A DNA stretch of 64,000 nucleotides from Maribacter algarum (ex Zhang et al. 2020) (GTDB taxonomy: Bacteria > Bacteroidota > Bacteroidia > Flavobacteriales > Flavobacteriaceae): NCBI RefSeq assembly GCF_005885635.1, contig NZ_VATY01000001.1, positions 248,001 through 312,000 on the forward strand. Direction: 5' to 3'. Both the position numbers and the translations under genes were made by a program. Below are positions 51,511 to 62,778 of the stretch, one piece after another. Each line of letters opens with the position of its first letter. The first letter of the stretch is position 1. The notes beneath the pieces were generated by a model, which saw nothing but the letters and a program-made list of their open reading frames with translations, made no database searches and was not told the origin of the DNA.

Positions 51511-53046
51511 TTAAAGCAGGTATAAAACTTTATAATATTCATCAACAAATTTCTTCCAAGTAAAACGTACTTTTTTGGCATTGTTTTGAATCTTCTTCCA
51601 TTTAGGTTTATCGTTCTTGTAGATGTCAATAACCTCATCGAAACTTGCCAACATATTGCTGATTTTTTCGTCATAAGTTTTGCCGTCGAAAGCAAAACCT
51701 GTTTTCATAGGCATCACCGTATCAATTAGTCCACCAGTATGATGCACTAAACAAGGGTTACCATTTCGCATCGCCAACATTTGACTTATTCCGCAGGGCT
51801 CAAAAAGACTTGGCATAAAATAAAGGTCAGATTCTAGATATATGGAATCGATAAGGTCTTCAGATTGACCGTTGGTGAAAATAAAATTATGATGATCATA
51901 ACTCATTTGACGAAACATTTCTTCATACTCCGGTGCGCCAGTTCCCAAGAGCATGAAAATTCCATCAATCTTATCTAGCTTCTTAAGGATTTTGACAAAT
52001 GCTTCCGGAGAACGTTTGAAAAAATAAAATTTCTGCTCGGTAAGCCGTGCAACGCTCGACACGATGAACTTTGGAGGTTGTTCAACATATTCCATTACTT
52101 TTTCTCCGGTATGCGCTAAGAAATCTGCTTTATAGCTTTTTGATTCTTCTTGAAGCCATTTAAACAAGGCTTTGACCGTATTTCGATACAATTTTCCTTT
52201 ATCAGCAGCCCTGATATTTGCATAATTAGAGCCGTTTAGTATGCCATGTAAACGCCCTTCATTGTCGGCTTGCTGCAAATCCTTTTCCAAACCTTCTCCT
52301 CCAATAAATTCAGGGGGGGAACTTGGCTTAAGCACATCTTCTTTATAGGATGGAGATACCGTATGTACAGCATCGGCCAAGCGAATGCCTACAGCCATGA
52401 GGTTAATACAATCCTGGTAGCGGTAATCCCTTAGACCTTTATAATCTAGTGGAATATCAGGAAACCAATTTCTTAAAGATGAGTAGTTATTCTCGAAAGG
52501 TCGAATACCTTGAATCGCCAAATTATGAATGCTATAAACATATCGCATCTTCTTCAGAGACTTATAAGCAGGGTGATATTGCTTTAAGAAAAGCAACAAA
52601 CTAGAATGCCAATCATGCATATGAACGACATCCAATTTGCCGAATACCCCTTTTTTGATTGCCTCGGCAACTGCGGTACAAAAGATAAAGTATTTAATGG
52701 CATCTGTATAGAAAGGTTCCGTTGGGTCGTTATGATAGATGTGAGCGATATCACCAGCTTCAATTTCAGGATGGTGAATAACGTAATGGTGAATATTTTT
52801 AAACTCTTTCTTCGGAATTACTTCGTATAATTCGGCTGTATACGTTATGCCCTTAAGCTGAAAATTCAAATTGGTTTTGAAAGTGCCATTTTGATGTAGG
52901 CGTGAATAGGAAGGAACAACTACATGAACTTTATCTCCTCGCTCTGAAATTTGACGAGGAACGTCTCTTACCACATCACCCATTCCTCCAGCTTTGCAAT
53001 TCGCAATAGCGTCATTTTCAGCGGCAACAAAGAGGAAGTTATTCAT
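51511..53046 (-). CDS. glgA: Glycogen/starch synthase (GT5)
   Basis: A 511-residue glycosyltransferase that extends alpha-1,4-glucan from ADP-glucose or UDP-glucose. GT5 marks: N-terminal CKAGGMGDVVRDVP (the KxGG sugar-nucleotide motif), HMHDWHSSLLLFLKQYH, VYSIHNLAIQGI, HTVSPSYKEDV, and C-terminal PSLFEPCGISQMLAMRNGN with the E-x7-A/E nucleotide-binding motif. Lengths and order suit GlgA. No glgB, glgC or other glycogen gene is in the window. It lies between gltA (upstream on the map) and the eno terminator and may be transcribed alone; a near -7 box (TATCTTTT) is upstream. Confidence 0.88.
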   Translation of the reverse strand: MNNFLFVAAENDAIANCKAGGMGDVVRDVPRQISERGDKVHVVVPSYSRLHQNGTFKTNLNFQLKGITYTAELYEVIPKKEFKNIHHYVIHHPEIEAGDIAHIYHNDPTEPFYTDAIKYFIFCTAVAEAIKKGVFGKLDVVHMHDWHSSLLLFLKQYHPAYKSLKKMRYVYSIHNLAIQGIRPFENNYSSLRNWFPDIPLDYKGLRDYRYQDCINLMAVGIRLADAVHTVSPSYKEDVLKPSSPPEFIGGEGLEKDLQQADNEGRLHGILNGSNYANIRAADKGKLYRNTVKALFKWLQEESKSYKADFLAHTGEKVMEYVEQPPKFIVSSVARLTEQKFYFFKRSPEAFVKILKKLDKIDGIFMLLGTGAPEYEEMFRQMSYDHHNFIFTNGQSEDLIDSIYLESDLYFMPSLFEPCGISQMLAMRNGNPCLVHHTGGLIDTVMPMKTGFAFDGKTYDEKISNMLASFDEVIDIYKNDKPKWKKIQNNAKKVRFTWKKFVDEYYKVLYLL

Positions 53047-53103
53047 ATAATCAAGTCTTAGCGTTTATGTGTTAAAAAGATAGGTATTCTGAATGATGAG
53101 ACC

Positions 53104-53138
53104 AAAAAAAAGCCTTTCTTTAGTGAGAAAGGCTTTTT
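53104..53138 (-). terminator. Terminator of eno
   Basis: AAAAAGCCTTTCT (53107-53119) pairs with AGAAAGGCTTTTT (53126-53138); on the minus strand a run of T follows. It is about 20 bp past the eno stop and separates it from glgA. Confidence 0.85.
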
Positions 53139-53157
53139 AAACTTTAAAAAACTATTA

Positions 53158-54450
<1,293 letters not shown>

Positions 54451-54484
54451 TTAATTCTATTTTATTACTATTAATTTCAGCCCA

Positions 54485-54492
54485 CAAATATA
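54485..54492 (-). promoter_or_regulatory. -7 promoter box of eno
   Basis: Minus-strand TATATTTG, exact TAnnTTTG, 34 bp upstream of the eno ATG at 54450, predicting a leader near 30 nucleotides. Confidence 0.5.
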
Positions 54493-54551
54493 CGAAAGCG
54501 TGTTTTGTTTACTCTCTGAATATGAATGGATTGAAAAAATATAACGATTTG

Positions 54552-55679
54552 TTAAATTGAGACCGCTTTCTTGCTTGATTTTGCGATATTCTCAAAAAAC
54601 TGGTCGAATAAATATTCAGCATCATGTGGACCAGGGCTAGCCTCAGGGTGATATTGTACCGAAAAGACATTTTTATTCTTCATACGAATACCTGCAACTG
54701 TCTGATCATTGAGATGCACATGTGTAATCTCCAACTCAGAATGTGCTTCAGTCTCTTCTCTATTAATAGCAAAACCATGATTTTGAGAAGTAATCTCTCC
54801 TTTTCCTGTAAGTAAGTTTTTAATAGGATGGTTGATTCCTCTATGTCCGTTATGCATCTTATACGTAGATACACCATTGGCTAAGGCAATAACTTGATGC
54901 CCTAAGCAGATTCCAAAAAGAGGAGCGTCAGTGGCTATAATATCTTTTGCGGTAGCAATTGCTTGTGTTAACGGCTCTGGGTCACCAGGGCCATTTGAAA
55001 TAAAATATGCGTCCGGATTCCATGATTTTAACTCCTCAAAAGTACTATTATATGGGAAGACTTTGATAAATGCACCTCGCTTAGCCAGATTTCTTAAGAT
55101 ATTCTTTTTGATTCCGATATCTAAAGCGGCAATCTTATAGGTAGCATTTTCATCTCCATAGAAATAGGGTTCCTTTGTAGATACTTTGGAAGAAAGTTCC
55201 AAACCTTCCATACTTGGGAAATCTGCCAACTCTTCTTTTAACTTTGCGATGTTGTCAACATCCGTAGATATTACAGCATTCATCGCGCCGTTATCTCTAA
55301 TATAGCTTACAAGTGCTCTAGTATCCACATCCGAAATAGCGAACAAATTACTCTTTGCTAAAAAATCCTCCAAACTTGCATCTGCATCATCCCTAGAATA
55401 ATTATAGCTGAAATTTTTACAAATCAAGCCGGCGATTTTAACAGAATCAGATTCTACCTCATTCTCATTGGTACCATAGTTGCCAATATGTGCGTTTGTG
55501 GTTACCATCAATTGACCAAAATACGAGGGGTCTGTGAATATTTCTTGATACCCTGTCATACCTGTATTAAAACAAACTTCTCCGAAAGCTGTTCCTTCAT
55601 TGTCACCAACAACTTTACCGTGAAAGATGGTGCCATCAGCTAATAAAATAAATGCTCTTTTTCTAGATTGATACTTCAT
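54552..55679 (-). CDS. carA: Carbamoyl-phosphate synthase small subunit
   Basis: A 375-residue glutamine amidotransferase subunit supplying ammonia to CarB for carbamoyl phosphate (arginine and pyrimidine synthesis). N-terminal CPSase_sm_chain domain (ILLADGTIFHGKVVGDNEG, FNTGMTGYQEIFTDPSY), then a class I glutaminase with the nucleophile cysteine in LFGICLGHQVIALA and the histidine in VQYHPEASPGPHD. carB is not in the window. It lies immediately after rplQ, separated by a terminator, which matches flavobacterial order. Confidence 0.97.
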   Translation of the reverse strand: MKYQSRKRAFILLADGTIFHGKVVGDNEGTAFGEVCFNTGMTGYQEIFTDPSYFGQLMVTTNAHIGNYGTNENEVESDSVKIAGLICKNFSYNYSRDDADASLEDFLAKSNLFAISDVDTRALVSYIRDNGAMNAVISTDVDNIAKLKEELADFPSMEGLELSSKVSTKEPYFYGDENATYKIAALDIGIKKNILRNLAKRGAFIKVFPYNSTFEELKSWNPDAYFISNGPGDPEPLTQAIATAKDIIATDAPLFGICLGHQVIALANGVSTYKMHNGHRGINHPIKNLLTGKGEITSQNHGFAINREETEAHSELEITHVHLNDQTVAGIRMKNKNVFSVQYHPEASPGPHDAEYLFDQFFENIAKSSKKAVSI

Positions 55680-55715
55680 GTGGTTCTATCGAATTTTTAA
55701 TTTGACAAATAAACA

Positions 55716-55750
55716 TAAAAAAAGGATAGACTTAAAGTCTATCCTTTTTC
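55716..55750 (-). terminator. Terminator of the ribosomal protein operon after rplQ
   Basis: AAAAAGGATAGACTT pairs with AAGTCTATCCTTTTT (55719-55733 and 55735-55749); on the minus strand a T run follows. It lies between rplQ and carA. Confidence 0.85.
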
Positions 55751-55774
55751 AATTATTAAAATCTCTTAACAATT

Positions 55775-56305
55775 TTATTCTTCTGAATCATCTGCTTTTA
55801 TTTCTGCATCAGTTTGAGAATCTGTTTTCGCTTCTACGGCTACTGGAGGCGTTTGTGCTTTTGCCCCACCACCTCTTCTACTTCTTCTTGTAGTTTTCTT
55901 CTTAGGTTTATCAGCATTGTAAAGCTCATTGAAATCAACCAACTCTATCATTGCCATATCTGCGTTATCACCTAGACGATTACCTAGCTTGATAATTCTG
56001 GTATAACCTCCTGGTCTATCACCAACCTTTTCAGAAACTACACTAAACAATTCAGTGATGGCATTCTTATCTCTTAAGCTTTTGAAAACGATACGTCTAT
56101 TATGCGTACCTTTTTCCGCTGATTGGTTGTTCTCTGCCTTAGACTTAGTAATCAATGGCTCAACAAATTGTTTCAAGGCTTTAGCCTTGGCAACTGTTGT
56201 ATTGATCCGTTTATGCTCAATTAAAGAACAAGCCATATTAGCCAACATCGCCTTTCTATGCGCTGTCTTTCGACCTAAGTGGTTAATTTTTTTTCCGTGT
56301 CTCAT
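55775..56305 (-). CDS. rplQ: 50S ribosomal protein L17
   Basis: A 176-residue r-protein. The conserved core ([21 protein letters not shown] ... [26 protein letters not shown]) covers about the first 125 residues; the remainder is an extension with a basic block ([13 protein letters not shown]) and an acidic end ([10 protein letters not shown]). It is the last gene of the spc/alpha-type cluster, following rpoA. Confidence 0.97.
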   Translation of the reverse strand: MRHGKKINHLGRKTAHRKAMLANMACSLIEHKRINTTVAKAKALKQFVEPLITKSKAENNQSAEKGTHNRRIVFKSLRDKNAITELFSVVSEKVGDRPGGYTRIIKLGNRLGDNADMAMIELVDFNELYNADKPKKKTTRRSRRGGGAKAQTPPVAVEAKTDSQTDAEIKADDSEE

Positions 56306-56360
56306 GTTTTTATTTTATCATCTTGCTACCAAACTCGTTTGAACGAGGAGCAAAATATGA

Positions 56361-57353
56361 TTAATCTTTATCTAATTTGTATTTTGAAAGATCCATTCCG
56401 AAACTTAAACCTTTGTTGATTACCAACTCTTCAAGTTCAGTTAATGATTTCTTACCGAAGTTTCTGAATTTCATCAAATCATTTTTGTTGAAAGAAACCA
56501 AATCTCCTAATGTATCAACCTCCGCAGCTTTCAAACAATTCAAAGCACGAACTGAGAGATCCATGTCTACTAGTTTAGTTTTCAATAACTGACGCATGTG
56601 CAGTGATTCCTCATCATAAGTTTCAGTTTGAGCAATTTCATCAGCTTCTAAAGTGATACGCTCATCAGAGAATAACATGAAGTGGTGAATTAATACTTTT
56701 GCTCCTTCTGTCAAAGCGTCTTTAGGGTGAATTGAACCATCTGTTACGATTTCGAAAACTAATTTTTCATAATCGGTTTTTTGCTCTACACGGAAGTTCT
56801 CAATGCTATACTTTACATTTTTTATTGGAGTAAAGATTGAGTCGATAGCAATGGTTCCCATTGGCATACCAGATTTCTTATTCTCTTCTGCAGGAACATA
56901 ACCTCTTCCTTTGTCAATAACCAGCTCCATATTGATGCTAACTTTTGACTCCATGTTGCAAATAACCAAATCAGGATTCAATACTTGATACCCAGAAATG
57001 AATTTTTGAAAATCTCCTGCAGTCAACTGATCTTTTCCGCTAACGGAAACAGATACCGTTTCAGCTTCTGAATCTTCAATTTGTTTTTTGAAACGTACTT
57101 GTTTCAAATTCAATATGATTTCAGTTACATCTTCAACAACACCTGGAATCACAGAGAATTCGTGTTCTACTTTATCAATTCTTACGGAGGTAATTGCATG
57201 ACCTTCTAATGAAGAAAGCAATACTCTACGCAAGGCGTTCCCAACAGTTAATCCATAACCAGGTTCCAAAGGACGGAATTCAAACTTCCCTTCGAAATCT
57301 GAGGAATCGATCATTATTACTTTATCGGGCTTCTGAAAATTAAATAATGCCAT
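56361..57353 (-). CDS. rpoA: RNA polymerase alpha subunit
   Basis: A 330-residue subunit that starts RNA polymerase assembly. N-terminal dimerisation domain ([22 protein letters not shown], about 30-50), the insert region, and C-terminal domain (about 255-330) with [20 protein letters not shown] and [13 protein letters not shown], which contacts DNA and regulators. Normal length. Between rpsD and rplQ as usual. Confidence 0.98.
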   Translation of the reverse strand: MALFNFQKPDKVIMIDSSDFEGKFEFRPLEPGYGLTVGNALRRVLLSSLEGHAITSVRIDKVEHEFSVIPGVVEDVTEIILNLKQVRFKKQIEDSEAETVSVSVSGKDQLTAGDFQKFISGYQVLNPDLVICNMESKVSINMELVIDKGRGYVPAEENKKSGMPMGTIAIDSIFTPIKNVKYSIENFRVEQKTDYEKLVFEIVTDGSIHPKDALTEGAKVLIHHFMLFSDERITLEADEIAQTETYDEESLHMRQLLKTKLVDMDLSVRALNCLKAAEVDTLGDLVSFNKNDLMKFRNFGKKSLTELEELVINKGLSFGMDLSKYKLDKD

Positions 57354-57370
57354 AATTGGATTGGTGTTGT

Positions 57371-57976
57371 TTATTTAGAGTATAACTCGACGATTAATTG
57401 TTCTTTGATGTTCTCAGGAATCTGCATTCTCTCAGGAATGGTAACAAAGGTTCCTTGCTTGGTATCGTTGTTCCAAACAATCCATTCGTAAACGGCACTG
57501 CTAGCTGCAAGAGAATCCTGAATTGCCTGTAAAGACTTCGATTTTTCTCTTACCCCAACAACATCTCCCGCTTTTAACGAATATGAAGGAATGTTTACCA
57601 ACTCACCGTTAACGGTAATATGTCTGTGAGAAACTAATTGTCTAGCACCACTTCTTGTTGGCGAAATACCCATTCTGTAAACAACGTTATCTAAACGAGC
57701 TTCACATAATTGAAGTAGAACTTCACCTGTAACACCTTTACTTCGGTTTGCTTTGGTAAATAGGTTACGGAATTGCTTTTCCAAAATACCATACGTGTAC
57801 TTTGCTTTTTGCTTTTCCATTAACTGAACTGAATATTCAGATTTCTTACCACGACGTCTTGCGTTTCCGTGTTGTCCTGGTGGGTAATTTTTTTTGTCGA
57901 ATGACTTATCGTCACCGAAAATCGCTTCTCCGAACTTACGCGCGATTTTACTTTTTGGTCCTGTGTATCTTGCCAT
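57371..57976 (-). CDS. rpsD: 30S ribosomal protein S4
   Basis: A 201-residue primary 16S-rRNA-binding protein. The start [20 protein letters not shown], the central [20 protein letters not shown] and the S4 RNA-binding domain [19 protein letters not shown] are all present; the zinc-binding cysteines of some S4 proteins are absent. Directly upstream (57990-58043) is a structured leader that may let S4 control its own synthesis. Confidence 0.98.
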   Translation of the reverse strand: MARYTGPKSKIARKFGEAIFGDDKSFDKKNYPPGQHGNARRRGKKSEYSVQLMEKQKAKYTYGILEKQFRNLFTKANRSKGVTGEVLLQLCEARLDNVVYRMGISPTRSGARQLVSHRHITVNGELVNIPSYSLKAGDVVGVREKSKSLQAIQDSLAASSAVYEWIVWNNDTKQGTFVTIPERMQIPENIKEQLIVELYSK

Positions 57977-57989
57977 TTTCTTTTAATTT

Positions 57990-58043
57990 GAAGTGTGATT
58001 ATGAATTAAGGCTTCCTCCTTCGATAATCGTGTACTACACTTC
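57990..58043 (-). ncRNA. Structured rpsD leader, candidate S4 autoregulatory element
   Basis: On the mRNA: GAAGTGT, seven bases, GATTAT, a loop, ATAATC, ACACTTC. The outer arms pair (7 bp), the inner arms pair (6 bp), and as one stem they form 13 bp with a seven-base bulge; inside the loop AAGG pairs with CCTT. The element ends 13 nt before the S4 ATG and has no T run, so it is no terminator. S4 is the usual feedback repressor of this operon in bacteria, and I recall a comparative-genomics 'S4-Bacteroidia' leader family; membership is not tested. Confidence 0.55.
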
Positions 58044-58065
58044 TGTGAAATTATATAGTGATTTA

Positions 58066-58458
58066 TTAAACTCTTCTTCTTTTCGGAGGTCTACATCCGT
58101 TATGAGGCATTGGTGTAACATCGATAATTTCTGTTACTTCAATTCCTGAATTATGAATTGCACGTATAGCAGACTCTCTACCATTACCAGGTCCTTTTAC
58201 ATAAACCTTTACTTTTCTCAATCCTGCCTCGTGTGCAACTTTAGAACAATCTTCGGCCGCTACTTGAGCAGCATAAGGTGTATTCTTTTTTGAACCTCTA
58301 AAACCCATCTTTCCTGCAGACGACCATGAGATTACATCTCCTTTTTTGTTCGTCAAAGAAATGATAATGTTGTTAAAGGATGCTGTAACGTGAGCTTCAC
58401 CTACAGACTCAATAATAACCTTACGTTTCTTAGTTGTCTTTGTACCTGCTTTTGCCAT
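58066..58458 (-). CDS. rpsK: 30S ribosomal protein S11
   Basis: A 130-residue platform protein. After a basic start ([13 protein letters not shown]) comes the family core: [56 protein letters not shown] and the [16 protein letters not shown] end. 106 bp separate it from rpsM, a longer gap than elsewhere in the cluster, filled by degenerate TAGT-type repeats. Confidence 0.98.
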   Translation of the reverse strand: MAKAGTKTTKKRKVIIESVGEAHVTASFNNIIISLTNKKGDVISWSSAGKMGFRGSKKNTPYAAQVAAEDCSKVAHEAGLRKVKVYVKGPGNGRESAIRAIHNSGIEVTEIIDVTPMPHNGCRPPKRRRV

Positions 58459-58461
58459 ATT

Positions 58462-58562
58462 TATTTTAGTTTCTAGTGCTAGTTCTTAGTTATTGGAATC
58501 CTAGACTTTTACATTTCAAACAGATTCTTCTAACGTCTAAATACTAATGACTACTATCTAAT
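58462..58562. repeat. Degenerate TTAG/CTAA repeats between rpsK and rpsM
   Basis: The minus strand carries TTAGATAGTAGTCATTAG and TTAGACGTTAG in the first half and CTAAGAACTAGCACTAG and CTAAAAT in the second, so the spacer could fold into a long imperfect hairpin. A similar TTAGTA-rich stretch separates ffh and folD. Nothing else is seen here. Confidence 0.3.
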
Positions 58563-58564
58563 TA

Positions 58565-58939
58565 TTACTTCGTTGCTTTTTTCTTGTTAGCAACAGTTTT
58601 TCTCTTTCCTTTTCTCGTTCTAGAGTTGTTCTTTGTACGTTGGCCTCTTAATGGAAGTCCTGATCTGTGACGAATTCCTCTGTAACAACCAATGTCCATC
58701 AATCTTTTGATGTTCAATTGTGTTTCAGAACGTAATTCACCTTCTATTGTGTAACCAGCTACCGCTTCACGAATACGCCCAATTTCATCATCGTTCCAAT
58801 CAGAAACTTTAGTGTCTTCACTAACTTTTGCCGTAGCCAAAATCTCTTTAGCTCTGCTGCTACCAATTCCAAAAATATAGGTTAGCGCTATCACGCCTCT
58901 TTTTTGTTTTGGTATATCAATACCTGCAATTCTTGCCAT
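58565..58939 (-). CDS. rpsM: 30S ribosomal protein S13
   Basis: A 124-residue head protein contacting the P-site and the 50S subunit. Motifs [60 protein letters not shown]-type end with basic tail ([12 protein letters not shown]) are present. It follows rpmJ by 2 bp on the minus strand. Confidence 0.98.
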   Translation of the reverse strand: MARIAGIDIPKQKRGVIALTYIFGIGSSRAKEILATAKVSEDTKVSDWNDDEIGRIREAVAGYTIEGELRSETQLNIKRLMDIGCYRGIRHRSGLPLRGQRTKNNSRTRKGKRKTVANKKKATK

Positions 58940-58941
58940 AA

Positions 58942-59058
58942 TTACCCTTGTCTTTGTTTAAATCTAGGATTCTTTTTGTTGATTACGTACAACCTACCTT
59001 TTCTGCGAACAATCTTGCAGTCGGCACTTCTTTTCTTAACTGATGCTCTAACTTTCAT
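58942..59058 (-). CDS. rpmJ: 50S ribosomal protein L36 (zinc-free type)
   Basis: A 38-residue protein beginning [17 protein letters not shown] and ending PRFKQRQG. Typical L36 has a zinc site of three cysteines and a histidine; here only the second cysteine (C14) is left, the others being Ser, Asn and a non-histidine, so this is the zinc-independent form. Too short for ordinary gene callers; lies between infA and rpsM with 12 and 2 bp gaps. Confidence 0.95.
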   Translation of the reverse strand: MKVRASVKKRSADCKIVRRKGRLYVINKKNPRFKQRQG

Positions 59059-59070
59059 CTTTCTACTATC

Positions 59071-59286
59071 TTAATATCTATAAGTAATTCTCGCTTTTGT
59101 CAAATCGTATGGACTCATTTCCAACTTCACCTTATCACCAGGAAGCAATTTAATGTAATGCATACGCATCTTTCCTGAAATATGTGCAGTCACTACATGA
59201 CCGTTTTCTAATTCGACACGAAACATTGCATTAGACAATGCTTCGATTATGGATCCATCTTGCTCAATCGCTGCTTGCTTAGCCAT
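59071..59286 (-). CDS. infA: Translation initiation factor IF-1
   Basis: A 71-residue S1/OB-fold protein binding the 30S A-site during initiation. [41 protein letters not shown] and the [21 protein letters not shown] end are canonical. Between secY (2 bp) and rpmJ (12 bp). Confidence 0.98.
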   Translation of the reverse strand: MAKQAAIEQDGSIIEALSNAMFRVELENGHVVTAHISGKMRMHYIKLLPGDKVKLEMSPYDLTKARITYRY

Positions 59287-59288
59287 AA

Positions 59289-60638
59289 TTATGCTACTTT
59301 TCTGTTTTTACCTGATTTCATCAAACCATCATAGTGACGATTTAACAAGTAGGCGTTCACTTGTTGTACTGTATCAATTGCAACACCTACCATAATCAAT
59401 AGTGAAGTACCTCCAAAAAACAATGCCCATCCGGCTTGTACATCGAGTAACTTTACAACTACCGCAGGTAGAACTGCCAACAATGCTAAAAATATAGACC
59501 CGGGTAAGGTAATCAAAGACATAATTTTATCTAAGAAATCTCCCGTTTCTTTTCCAGGTCGTATGCCTGGAATAAATCCTCCACTACGTTTCAAATCGTC
59601 AGCCATCTTATTTGTAGGAACTGTTATTGCCGTATAGAAATAAGTGAATATGATTATCAAAAGGGCAAAGACCAAATTATACCAAAAACCAAATATGTTA
59701 TTTCCAAAATTAACCTGAAGCCATTGACCAGCGCCAGTATCCTTTAAAAAATCAGCGCTACCAATAAGACCAGGGACAAACATAATTGCTTGTGCAAAGA
59801 TTATTGGCATTACACCTGATGCATTTAATTTCAAGGGAATGTATTGACGAGACCCCATAACGTTTTTTTCATATCCACCAGATGCCGTTCTTCGGGCATA
59901 TTGTACTGGTATCTGACGTGTTGCCATTACTAATAAAACACTTGCTAAAATAACCAAGAACCAAACAATAACTTCAACCAAAATCAACATCGGTCCACCA
60001 ACTCCTTCAAGTCTTGAAACAACCTCTTGTGCGAAAGACTGCGGAAGTGTAGCGATAATACCTATCATAATCAACAAGGAAATACCGTTACCAATTCCTT
60101 TATCAGTTATCTTTTCTCCCAACCACATAGCGAATACACAACCTGTGACCAAAATAATTACCGCAGGAACCATGAAATTGAGACCTTTACCAATCAGGAA
60201 AGCACTATCACGCACACCAAAAGCTTCCAATCCATATAAATATGCAGGAGCTTGAACAATACAGATACCGATAGTCAGCCATCTGGTAATTTGGTTGATT
60301 GTTTTTCTTCCACTTTCACCTTCCTTCTGTAATTTCTGAAGATAAGGGATTGCAATACCCATCAACTGAACGACAATCGATGCGGAAATATAGGGCATAA
60401 TACCTAATGCAAAAATTGAAGCATTTGCAAAAGCTCCACCCGTAAACGCATTCAATAGTCCAAAAATACCCTGTCCGGTTTCATCAGCCAAGGCACCCAA
60501 TTGTGATGTATCAATACCCGGAAGAACAATCTGGCAACCAAAACGGTAAACCAAAAGAAGCATTAAGGTAATACCTATTCTATTCCTTAGTTCTTCTATC
60601 TTCCAAATATTGGATATTGTGTCGAAAAAATTCTTCAT
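59289..60638 (-). CDS. secY: Preprotein translocase subunit SecY
   Basis: A 449-residue inner-membrane channel with ten predicted helices. Seen: [19 protein letters not shown], the plug-region start [30 protein letters not shown], helix 7-type [29 protein letters not shown] with the conserved RPG segment. Works with SecE and SecA to export proteins and insert membrane proteins. Standard place between rplO and infA. Confidence 0.98.
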   Translation of the reverse strand: MKNFFDTISNIWKIEELRNRIGITLMLLLVYRFGCQIVLPGIDTSQLGALADETGQGIFGLLNAFTGGAFANASIFALGIMPYISASIVVQLMGIAIPYLQKLQKEGESGRKTINQITRWLTIGICIVQAPAYLYGLEAFGVRDSAFLIGKGLNFMVPAVIILVTGCVFAMWLGEKITDKGIGNGISLLIMIGIIATLPQSFAQEVVSRLEGVGGPMLILVEVIVWFLVILASVLLVMATRQIPVQYARRTASGGYEKNVMGSRQYIPLKLNASGVMPIIFAQAIMFVPGLIGSADFLKDTGAGQWLQVNFGNNIFGFWYNLVFALLIIIFTYFYTAITVPTNKMADDLKRSGGFIPGIRPGKETGDFLDKIMSLITLPGSIFLALLAVLPAVVVKLLDVQAGWALFFGGTSLLIMVGVAIDTVQQVNAYLLNRHYDGLMKSGKNRKVA

Positions 60639-60650
60639 AGTTTGCTTTGC

Positions 60651-61103
60651 TTATAAACTTATTGCCTCTCCACCCGCAGCTTCAATCGCCGTCTTCGCTG
60701 TAGCAGTAAATTTATGCACAGAAATTTTAAGGGATGCTTTCAATTCTCCACCGCCCAATATCTTCACCAAATCATTTTTACGTGCTAATCTGTTCTCAAC
60801 AAGAGTTTCTAAAGTAACTGTATCCTTTATGACCTTTTTGTCTACCAACTCCTGTAATTTGGAAAGATTAATACCTTGATACTCCTTTCGGTTAATGTTT
60901 GTAAAACCAAATTTAGGCACACGTCTTTGCAAAGGCATTTGACCACCTTCGAAACCAATTTTCTTAGAATAACCCGATCTTGATTTAGCTCCCTTATGAC
61001 CTCTTGCGGCCGTTCCACCTTTACCTGACCCCTGGCCTCTTCCTAATCGTTTTCCGTCTCTATTGACAGAGCCCTCAGCTGGTTTTAGATTACTTAAATT
61101 CAT
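60651..61103 (-). CDS. rplO: 50S ribosomal protein L15
   Basis: A 150-residue r-protein with the glycine-rich N-terminus GKRLGRGQGSGKGGTAARGHKGAKSR and the QMPLQRRVPKFGF core. Located 12 bp before secY and 13 bp after rpmD on the minus strand. Confidence 0.98.
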   Translation of the reverse strand: MNLSNLKPAEGSVNRDGKRLGRGQGSGKGGTAARGHKGAKSRSGYSKKIGFEGGQMPLQRRVPKFGFTNINRKEYQGINLSKLQELVDKKVIKDTVTLETLVENRLARKNDLVKILGGGELKASLKISVHKFTATAKTAIEAAGGEAISL

Positions 61104-61116
61104 TACCTTTTATGTA

Positions 61117-61299
61117 TTAAGCTTCTTCTGTAGAAACTAAGTGTTTAACTGTATTTACCATGCCAACGATGCTAGCTGTAGCCTCATGTTCCACAACCTG
61201 ACCAATTCTTTTCAAACCAAGAGCCTCTAAAGTTCTCTTTTGGTTTTGTGGCCTTTTGATAGCACTCTTTAACTGTTTTACTTTAATCTTCTTTGCCAT
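61117..61299 (-). CDS. rpmD: 50S ribosomal protein L30
   Basis: A 60-residue protein: KIKVKQLKSAIKRPQNQKRTLEALGLKRIGQ and HEATASIVGMVNTVKHLV match bacterial L30. Between rpsE (12 bp) and rplO. Confidence 0.97.
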   Translation of the reverse strand: MAKKIKVKQLKSAIKRPQNQKRTLEALGLKRIGQVVEHEATASIVGMVNTVKHLVSTEEA

Positions 61300-61311
61300 T
61301 GTCTGCTTGAA

Positions 61312-61836
61312 TTATCCTTTAAAAACTTTTTCTAAGGAAACACCTCTTTGTTTTGCGATGGTATGTGCACCTCTTAATTGTAAAAGTGCATCAAAAGTTG
61401 CCTTTACCACATTGTGTGGATTCGAAGAACCTTGAGATTTTGAAAGTACGTCATGTACTCCAACAGCTTCCAAAACCGCTCTAACTGCCCCACCTGCAAT
61501 AACACCTGTACCATGAGATGCGGGTTGAATGTATACTCGTGCACCACCGAACTTCCCTTTTTGCTCATGTGGCAATGTAGCTTTGTTCAAAGGAATACGA
61601 ATTAAATTCTTTTTAGCATCTTCGATAGCTTTAGCAATAGCCGTGGCAACTTCCTTGGATTTACCCAAACCGTGACCAACAACTCCATTTTCATCACCTA
61701 CAACAACAATTGCAGAGAATCCGAAAGCTCGTCCACCTTTTGTTACCTTAGTAACTCTTTGGATACCGACCAATCTATCTTTTAAATCTAAACCACCTGG
61801 CTTAACAGTTTCTACGTTTTTGTATTTCTGGTACAT
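61312..61836 (-). CDS. rpsE: 30S ribosomal protein S5
   Basis: A 174-residue r-protein important for decoding accuracy. Double-stranded RNA-binding part [20 protein letters not shown] and the [15 protein letters not shown]-like segment ([20 protein letters not shown]), then [19 protein letters not shown]. The start [12 protein letters not shown] could be a few codons later, but the frame and spacing (9 bp after rplR) support it. Confidence 0.97.
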   Translation of the reverse strand: MYQKYKNVETVKPGGLDLKDRLVGIQRVTKVTKGGRAFGFSAIVVVGDENGVVGHGLGKSKEVATAIAKAIEDAKKNLIRIPLNKATLPHEQKGKFGGARVYIQPASHGTGVIAGGAVRAVLEAVGVHDVLSKSQGSSNPHNVVKATFDALLQLRGAHTIAKQRGVSLEKVFKG

Positions 61837-61845
61837 GCTCTTATT

Positions 61846-62202
61846 TTAGAATTTTAACCCTGCTTCTCTTGCTCCTTCAGCCAATGCTTTTACTCTACCG
61901 TGGTACAAGTTACCTCCTCTATCGAAAGCTACTTTATCAATACCAGCTTTTGCAGATCTTTCAGCAATTGCCTTACCTACTAGGGCTGCAATTTCACTTT
62001 TAGTTCCCTTAGCTTTTGCTAAATCTTTATCTCTAGAAGAAACAGCTACTAAAGTTTTTCCTTCAACATCATCAATTACCTGAGCATAAATTTCTTTATT
62101 ACTTCGGAAAACCGATAATCTAGGTCTTTCTGCAGTTCCGGCTGATACTTTACGTATTCTCCTTCTAATTCTTAATTTTCTTTGTGTCTTTGATAATTTC
62201 AT
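61846..62202 (-). CDS. rplR: 50S ribosomal protein L18
   Basis: A 118-residue 5S-rRNA-binding protein: [33 protein letters not shown] at the N-terminus, [27 protein letters not shown] at the C-terminus. Between rplF and rpsE. Confidence 0.98.
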   Translation of the reverse strand: MKLSKTQRKLRIRRRIRKVSAGTAERPRLSVFRSNKEIYAQVIDDVEGKTLVAVSSRDKDLAKAKGTKSEIAALVGKAIAERSAKAGIDKVAFDRGGNLYHGRVKALAEGAREAGLKF

Positions 62203-62215
62203 GATAACACTAATA

Positions 62216-62758
62216 TTATGCGGATTTACCAGCTTTTCTTCTCAATTGTTCTCCAACGAACTTAATTCCTTTTCCTTTGTACGGCTCTGGCTTACGGAAA
62301 GATCTAATCTTAGCCGCTACTTGACCAACTAACTGCTTATCAAAAGAAGTAAGTTTCACAATTGGATTCTTTCCTTTTTCAGAAATAGTTTCAACTTTAA
62401 CCTCTGGTGCTAAATTCAAAACAATGTTATGAGAAAATCCTAATGCCAAATCTAATTTTTGACCTTGATTGCTTGCTCTATAACCTACACCTACAAGTTC
62501 CAACTCTTTTGTCCATCCTTTAGAAACTCCTTCCACCATATTCAAAACCAAAGATCTGTAAAGACCATGTTTTGCCTTATGCTCTTTGGAATCAGAAGGT
62601 CTGGTTACCCAAGCTTGTCCATCTTCTACCTTTACAGAAACTCCTGAAAACTCTTGAGTTAATTCACCCAACTTACCTTTTACAGTAATTATATTTTCAT
62701 TTACCTCTATTGTGACTCCCTCAGGAATCGCTACCGGATTATTACCTATTCTAGACAT
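62216..62758 (-). CDS. rplF: 50S ribosomal protein L6
   Basis: A 180-residue r-protein with the two repeated domains; [15 protein letters not shown] start, and the C-terminal [22 protein letters not shown] signature. Between rpsH and rplR. Confidence 0.98.
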   Translation of the reverse strand: MSRIGNNPVAIPEGVTIEVNENIITVKGKLGELTQEFSGVSVKVEDGQAWVTRPSDSKEHKAKHGLYRSLVLNMVEGVSKGWTKELELVGVGYRASNQGQKLDLALGFSHNIVLNLAPEVKVETISEKGKNPIVKLTSFDKQLVGQVAAKIRSFRKPEPYKGKGIKFVGEQLRRKAGKSA

Positions 62759-62778
62759 TTTCTAAATCTTTATACTGA

